Origin: JBGPHT01 sp041484525
GTDB lineage: Bacteria; Acidobacteriota; Terriglobia; Bryobacterales; Bryobacteraceae
NCBI GenBank assembly: GCA_041484525.1
Contig: JBGPHT010000167.1
Span: 1-17,046, forward strand
Direction of reading: 5' to 3'
Length of the DNA stretch: 17,046 nucleotides
Below are positions 13,495-17,046 of the stretch, one piece after another. The position numbers and the translations under genes are program-made. The notes below the pieces were generated by a model. It made no database searches. It was not told the DNA's origin and saw only the letters and a program-made list of their open reading frames with translations. The stretch's first letter is position 1; the number at the start of each line of letters is the position of its first letter.

Positions 13495-14778
13495 TCACGC
13501 GTAAATACCCCGCAGCTTGATGGCGAACGCCACGCGATCGAGCGCCAGCATGTAGGCCGCGATGCGATTGTTGACGGCGTGCTTTTCGGCGTACTCCACC
13601 ACCGCGTCGAACGACTCCACCATGATCTCTTCCAGGCGCTGGTTCACCAGTTGCTCGTTCCAGAAGAAGCCCTGGCGGTCCTGCACCCACTCGAAGTACG
13701 ACACCGTGACGCCGCCCGCGTTGGCCAGAATATCGGGAATCACGAAGATTTTTTTCTCCGCCAGGATCTCATCCGCCAGCGGTGTGCTCGGGCCATTCGC
13801 GCCCTCGCACAGAATCCGGCAGCGCAGCCGCTCGGCGTTACCGGAGTGGATCACGTTCTCAGTAGCCGCGGGCAGCAGCACTTCGCACTCCTGGAACATT
13901 GCCTCGTCCTTATCCATATCCTGGCCGCCCGCAAAGCCGACGATCGAGCCAGTTTCCTTACGGTGCTTCTGGAGGGCCGGAATGTCGAGGCCGTTGGGAT
14001 TGCAGACAGCGCCATCGTACTCGATAATGCAGACGATTTTGAACCCCGCGGCGCTCATCAGCTTCGCCGCCATGCCGCCGACGTTGCCGAAGCCCTGGAT
14101 CACCACGCGCGCATCCTCCGGCTTGAGCCCGAGCCGCGCCAGCGCCTTCAGCGTGACGATCATGCATCCGCGTCCGGTAGCTTCCGAGCGGCCGCGCGAG
14201 CCGCCCAGCGCCAGAGGCTTGCCGGTGACAACGGCCGTAACCGTATGATGCGCGTGCATGGAGTACGTGTCCATGATCCACGCCATCACTTGCTCATTGG
14301 TATTCACGTCCGGCGCCGGCACATCGCGCTCCGGCCCGATGAACTCGATGATCTCCGCCGTGTACCGGCGCGTGATTTTCTCCAGCTCCGTGGACGAGAG
14401 CATGTTGGGATCGCAGATCACGCCGCCCTTGCCGCCGCCGAACGGGATGTTCACCACCGCGCACTTCCACGTCATCCACGAAGCCAGCGCGCGCACCTCA
14501 TCCAGGGTCACGTCGGGCGCAAATCGAATGCCGCCCTTGGCCGGACCGCGCGCCACCGAGTGCTGCACCCGGTAGCCGGTGAAGACCTCGAGACGTCCAT
14601 CGTCGAGCTGCACCGGAATGTGAACGATGATCTCCTTTGCCGGCGAGCCCAACACCTTGCGCATACCGTCGTCGAGATTCAGCCGCATCGCGGCCTCGTC
14701 GAATCGAGCGGCAGCCGCCAACCAGGGATTCTTTTCGTTCTCGATCGAGATGGAAACCGGAGGGGTGTGCGTGGCCAA
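13495..14778 (-). CDS. gdhA: NAD(P)-dependent glutamate dehydrogenase (Glu/Leu/Phe/Val family)
   Basis: This cytoplasmic enzyme interconverts glutamate with 2-oxoglutarate and ammonia. From the TTG at 14778 the protein has 427 residues. It shows the substrate-binding block Gly-Pro-Ala-Lys-Gly-Gly-Ile-Arg-Phe near 79-87, Trp-Lys-Cys-Ala near 104-107, the active-site Pro-Phe-Gly-Gly-Gly-Lys-Gly-Gly near 112-119, and the nucleotide-binding Gly-Phe-Gly-Asn-Val-Gly near 229-234. Length and motifs fit hexameric glutamate dehydrogenase better than leucine or phenylalanine dehydrogenase. I chose the TTG because GGGAGG (14786-14791) lies 7 nt before it. A more upstream ATG at 14799 has no ribosome-binding site and sits inside a TATAAT. 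mutS starts 6 nt after its stop. Confidence 0.92.
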   Translation of the reverse strand: MATHTPPVSISIENEKNPWLAAAARFDEAAMRLNLDDGMRKVLGSPAKEIIVHIPVQLDDGRLEVFTGYRVQHSVARGPAKGGIRFAPDVTLDEVRALASWMTWKCAVVNIPFGGGKGGVICDPNMLSSTELEKITRRYTAEIIEFIGPERDVPAPDVNTNEQVMAWIMDTYSMHAHHTVTAVVTGKPLALGGSRGRSEATGRGCMIVTLKALARLGLKPEDARVVIQGFGNVGGMAAKLMSAAGFKIVCIIEYDGAVCNPNGLDIPALQKHRKETGSIVGFAGGQDMDKDEAMFQECEVLLPAATENVIHSGNAERLRCRILCEGANGPSTPLADEILAEKKIFVIPDILANAGGVTVSYFEWVQDRQGFFWNEQLVNQRLEEIMVESFDAVVEYAEKHAVNNRIAAYMLALDRVAFAIKLRGIYA

Positions 14779-14785
14779 AATGGAG

Positions 14786-14803
14786 CCTCCCGAAAACATT
14801 ATA
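14786..14803 (-). promoter_or_regulatory. Ribosome-binding site of gdhA, and possible -10
   Basis: GGGAGG at 14786-14791 decides the TTG start at 14778. A perfect TATAAT lies at 14798-14803, but transcription from it would begin inside the ribosome-binding site and no good -35 is present. Its use as a promoter is therefore doubtful. Confidence 0.45.
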
Positions 14804-14829
14804 GTCGGCGGCGGCTCCGGCCCCTCGTG

Positions 14830-16290
14830 TCAGGAGCTGAGGAGTTCCACGGCCTTCTGAATGACGGGGTCGCGCCGCGCCTCCACCTCGTCACCCTTCT
14901 CCACTCCGAAGGCCTGGTTGAATAGCTCGGTCTGGATGCGATTGCGCACGAACTCGCCCTCCGCCGACCACTCGGTCACGCCCGGCTGGATGCCGCGCTG
15001 CGAAACATAGACGTGGAATTCGTCGACGAGCTGTCCCGTGACTTCGAAGTCGCTCGAGATCTGGTGAGTGCGCAGATACTCCGTGGCAAAGCTGGTGAAT
15101 GAGGCGGTGGCGTCGAGCACCGCGCGCAAGCGATTCATCGCGGCAGGATAGACCAGGTAGTCGGGCTGAATGCCGCCGCCGCCCGTCACCTTGCGGCCCT
15201 TGTCGGTAACGAAATCCTGCTTCATGTTGGGGTGCGCCGTGGTGGCCCCGAGTTCGAATCGCTCGGCATCGAGCGGCTTCTGGATGGAGCGCCCGCTGGG
15301 CGTATAGTAAAGCGCCGTGGTCAGCGCCAGGCCCGTGCCCTGGCTCATCGGAAAGACGCTCTGCACCAACCCCTTTCCGTAACTGGGCTCGCCCAGGACG
15401 AACGCGCGGTCATGATCCTGCATGGCGCCGGTGACAATCTCCGAAGCGCTGGCCGATTTTTCATTGATCAGAATTGCCAGTTTGAACTTGTACGGTGTGG
15501 CGATTTTCGAAACCACCTCCGTGGTCTCCGGAACGTTGCGGCCCTTCACGGAGAGTATCTTGTCTCCCGGCGGCAGGAAGAGCGACACCGTCTCGAGCGC
15601 CGCCTGCACCACTCCGCCCGGGTTGTTACGCAAATCGAGAACCAGCCCAGCCAAGTGGCTTCCGCCCAGTTTTTCAATGGCCGCCTTGAGGTCCTTGCCC
15701 GTGTTCTCATCGAAGCTGGACACGCGAATGTACCCGATGCCCGCCGCCAGAAAGAACGTCCGTTCGACGCTGGGCGCTTGCAGCTCTTCGGGTGTCAGGA
15801 CGAAGTGGAGCAGGCGGACCGAGCCTCCGCGCCGCACTTCGAGCTGCGCCTGCTGCTGCCGCGATGCCGAAAGCAGTTGCGTGAGCTGTTCCAGATCGAG
15901 CTGGCTGATGACGTAGCCGTTGATGGCGACAATCTCATCCCCCGGCGAGAGTCCCGATTTTGCGGAGGGTGTTCCAGGGAGCGTCTGCAGCACGATCACG
16001 CGCCCGGGCAGCAGCGAAACCACGCTGCCGAAGCCCTTCTGCGTGGAACTCTCCATCTTTTTCAGTTGATCGAACTGCCCGGGATCGAAGAAGACGGAGT
16101 GCGGATCGAGCCGTCGCAGCAGCCCCGGGATGGCGCCCTGGTAGAACGCCTGTTCGCTCGAAACGGGATCGGCCGAGTTCCGCTCGACGATGGAATACGC
16201 CTGCATGACGGACTTCATCTGCGAGGCGAGGTCATCCGCGGCGGACAGGGTGGCCGCGGTCGCGAGCACGGCTGCGAGAAGTCGATGCAT
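14830..16290 (-). CDS. S41-family C-terminal processing peptidase with PDZ domain
   Basis: This exported serine protease is of the Prc/CtpA type and would act in the periplasm. From the ATG at 16290 it has 486 residues. A signal peptide (about 1-18, ending Leu-Ser-Ala-Ala) leads to a helical region. A PDZ domain follows at about 85-160, with Gly-Leu-Ser-Pro-Gly-Asp-Glu-Ile-Val-Ala-Ile-Asn-Gly. The protease core has Leu-Asp-Leu-Arg-Asn-Asn-Pro-Gly-Gly near 218-226, the catalytic Ser in Ser-Ala-Ser-Ala-Ser-Glu near 281, and the general-base Lys in Tyr-Gly-Lys-Gly 25 residues later (about 306). A C-terminal domain of unknown role fills 380-486. The start overlaps the stop of the Uma2 gene (TGATG) and has no ribosome-binding site, so it is probably translated by re-initiation. 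A TTG one codon earlier is possible. Confidence 0.92.
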   Translation of the reverse strand: MHRLLAAVLATAATLSAADDLASQMKSVMQAYSIVERNSADPVSSEQAFYQGAIPGLLRRLDPHSVFFDPGQFDQLKKMESSTQKGFGSVVSLLPGRVIVLQTLPGTPSAKSGLSPGDEIVAINGYVISQLDLEQLTQLLSASRQQQAQLEVRRGGSVRLLHFVLTPEELQAPSVERTFFLAAGIGYIRVSSFDENTGKDLKAAIEKLGGSHLAGLVLDLRNNPGGVVQAALETVSLFLPPGDKILSVKGRNVPETTEVVSKIATPYKFKLAILINEKSASASEIVTGAMQDHDRAFVLGEPSYGKGLVQSVFPMSQGTGLALTTALYYTPSGRSIQKPLDAERFELGATTAHPNMKQDFVTDKGRKVTGGGGIQPDYLVYPAAMNRLRAVLDATASFTSFATEYLRTHQISSDFEVTGQLVDEFHVYVSQRGIQPGVTEWSAEGEFVRNRIQTELFNQAFGVEKGDEVEARRDPVIQKAVELLSS

Positions 16291-16844
16291 CAATCGGGCC
16301 AGATCTGGGTGATATCGATTTGGACGCTCGGGAAGCGCGTGGGTTTCAGGAGACCCTCCGCCAGCAGGGCTTCCCGGCGGAACCCGCCGTTGTCGAGGAG
16401 GAGGACTTCGACGGTCTGGGCTTCGGGGGAGATGATCCAGACCTCAAGGATTCCGATGCTTTCATAATCGCGGAGTCTCTCGCCGGTCAACCGCCGCGTT
16501 TCCGAAGGCGAAAGCACTTCAATCGCGAGTTCTGGCGCAGAGTGGAAGTAGCCCTCAATCACAACCCAGGTCTCCTCTTCGAACACGGCTATGTCGGGGA
16601 TTCGGCAAGTCAGCGGACCCCTGCGAATCACAATCCCAAAGCTGCCGGAGAAAACTTCGACTTTGCGCCCGTCCAGTTGGCGATGGAACTCCGCCACAAG
16701 GTTCGCAACCACCGGCGCATGAACGAATTTCGCCGTGGGCATCAGCCGGATTTCGCCGTTCACGACCTCTTCACGGCCTTCGGTTTCGGGCATACGCAGC
16801 CACTCTTCGTACGTGACGGTCCCGGTTTTTGGAAGCGTTGCCAT
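16290..16844 (-). CDS. Uma2-family (DUF820) putative nuclease
   Basis: This 184-residue protein matches the Uma2 family, whose members have a PD-(D/E)XK restriction-endonuclease fold and no settled function. Visible family features are Tyr-Glu-Glu-Trp-Leu near 12-16, Glu-Val-Val-Asn-Gly-Glu-Ile near 27-33, Cys-Arg-Ile-Pro-Asp-Ile-Ala-Val-Phe near 85-93, with the first catalytic Asp, and Pro-Glu-Leu-Ala-Ile-Glu-Val-Leu-Ser-Pro-Ser near 108-118, with the Glu-x-Val core. AGGAG at 16850-16854 supports the ATG at 16844 rather than a start 12 codons upstream. It is the first gene of the minus-strand run and overlaps the S41 peptidase start. Uma2 genes are usually solitary, so this coupling is unusual. 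Nuclease activity is inferred. Confidence 0.88.
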   Translation of the reverse strand: MATLPKTGTVTYEEWLRMPETEGREEVVNGEIRLMPTAKFVHAPVVANLVAEFHRQLDGRKVEVFSGSFGIVIRRGPLTCRIPDIAVFEEETWVVIEGYFHSAPELAIEVLSPSETRRLTGERLRDYESIGILEVWIISPEAQTVEVLLLDNGGFRREALLAEGLLKPTRFPSVQIDITQIWPD

Positions 16845-16849
16845 GCCGG

Positions 16850-16869
16850 CTCCTGATGATTCTATTCTA
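16850..16869 (-). promoter_or_regulatory. Promoter -10 and ribosome-binding site of the Uma2-led operon
   Basis: On the minus strand TAGAAT at 16864-16869 (repeated as an overlapping TAGAAT at 16859-16864) is followed by AGGAG at 16850-16854, 5 nt before the ATG at 16844. The upstream copy would start transcription near 16857. No strong -35 is seen. The stretch 16870-16952 holds nothing else that I can support. Confidence 0.4.
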
Positions 16870-16952
16870 GCGTGCGGCAACCGCTCCCTTACTTCGAGGC
16901 CGGCGCTCTAGTCGTCTAATGTAATTGACTTCTATCTGAAAGTGTCAAGTTT

Positions 16953-17046
16953 TCAACTGGCTTTCTGAAGCGGAAACGCTTCGTAAATCAGCAGGTCGAG
17001 TTGGGCATCGGTGCGGTCCAGCGCTTGTCGCAGTGGGAACGGTAGA
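16953..17046 (-). CDS. C-terminal fragment of an unrecognised protein
   Basis: On the minus strand a frame enters from the right edge and ends at a TGA (16953-16955), giving about 30 residues: Leu-Pro-Phe-Pro-Leu-Arg-Gln-Ala-Leu-Asp-Arg-Thr-Asp-Ala-Gln, then Leu-Asp-Leu-Leu-Ile-Tyr-Glu-Ala-Phe-Pro-Leu. It reads as a helical protein end. The Asp-Leu-Leu-Ile-Tyr-Glu-Ala-Phe part vaguely recalls the tails of large restriction-methylation enzymes, but this is too short to claim. Confidence 0.4.
   Translation of the reverse strand, partial: LPFPLRQALDRTDAQLDLLIYEAFPLQKAS

Noticed and set aside
14797..14799. ATG at 14799 as the gdhA start
   Set aside because: It has no ribosome-binding site and falls within TATAAT, while the TTG at 14778 has GGGAGG at good spacing.
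12733..14925. 730-codon plus-strand open frame antisense to mutS and gdhA
   Set aside because: It lies wholly over two well-identified genes, is rich in His and Arg, and has no recognisable domain. It is a GC-bias shadow.
15232..16467. 411-codon plus-strand frame opposite the S41 peptidase
   Set aside because: Antisense shadow; the minus-strand protein has a full set of catalytic motifs.
16967..16982. GAAGCG-GAAA-CGCTTC hairpin with a GNRA-type loop
   Set aside because: It lies within the coding fragment at the right edge and has no T-run or neighbouring RNA gene signature; probably chance.

Overview
The window looks like a chromosomal segment of a GC-rich acidobacterium, probably of the Solibacter/Bryobacter kind. 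This is inferred from gene content: a YpdA-type reductase, a BlaI plus M56-peptidase pair with C-terminal repeats, a retropepsin-like protease pair, a small CxH/CxxC protein and an Uma2 protein, together with frequent GTG/TTG starts. No rRNA, tRNA, CRISPR array or intact mobile element was found.

Layout. Positions 1-103 hold the last 33 codons of an unrecognised plus-strand gene. It meets a minus-strand hypothetical gene (88-708) whose true start appears to lie at 773, one frame away. From 874 the plus strand carries alaS and ypdA, overlapping by 4 nt, then a small putative zinc-binding protein (4617-4853). The minus strand from 6244 down to 4878 carries an 82-aa protein coupled to a retropepsin-like aspartic protease, a clear intrinsic terminator at 5535-5557, a doubtful small ORF and a lipoprotein. 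Positions 6411-6940 hold a decayed, 5'-truncated IS1-like transposase.

The region of most interest is 6956-9821. It is a three-gene plus-strand operon: a BlaI/MecI-type repressor, a BlaR1/MecR1-like M56 metallopeptidase, and an exported protein. The usual penicillin-binding sensor domain of the peptidase is replaced by about five copies of a 28-29-residue repeat centred on Ile-His-Gly. The exported protein carries six copies of the same repeat at an exact 29-residue spacing. Two ACGAA-N4-TTCGT palindromes, 21 bp centre to centre, sit on the promoter and are likely repressor operators. The repeats of the sensor and of the exported protein should face the same compartment, which suggests a self-contained regulatory module.

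From 16844 down to 9824 the minus strand carries a tightly packed run: Uma2-family protein, S41 peptidase with PDZ domain, glutamate dehydrogenase (gdhA), mutS and anmK, with overlaps or short gaps. anmK converges on the repeat-protein gene with only 2 bp between the stop codons. A fragment of one more minus-strand gene enters at the right edge (16953-17046).
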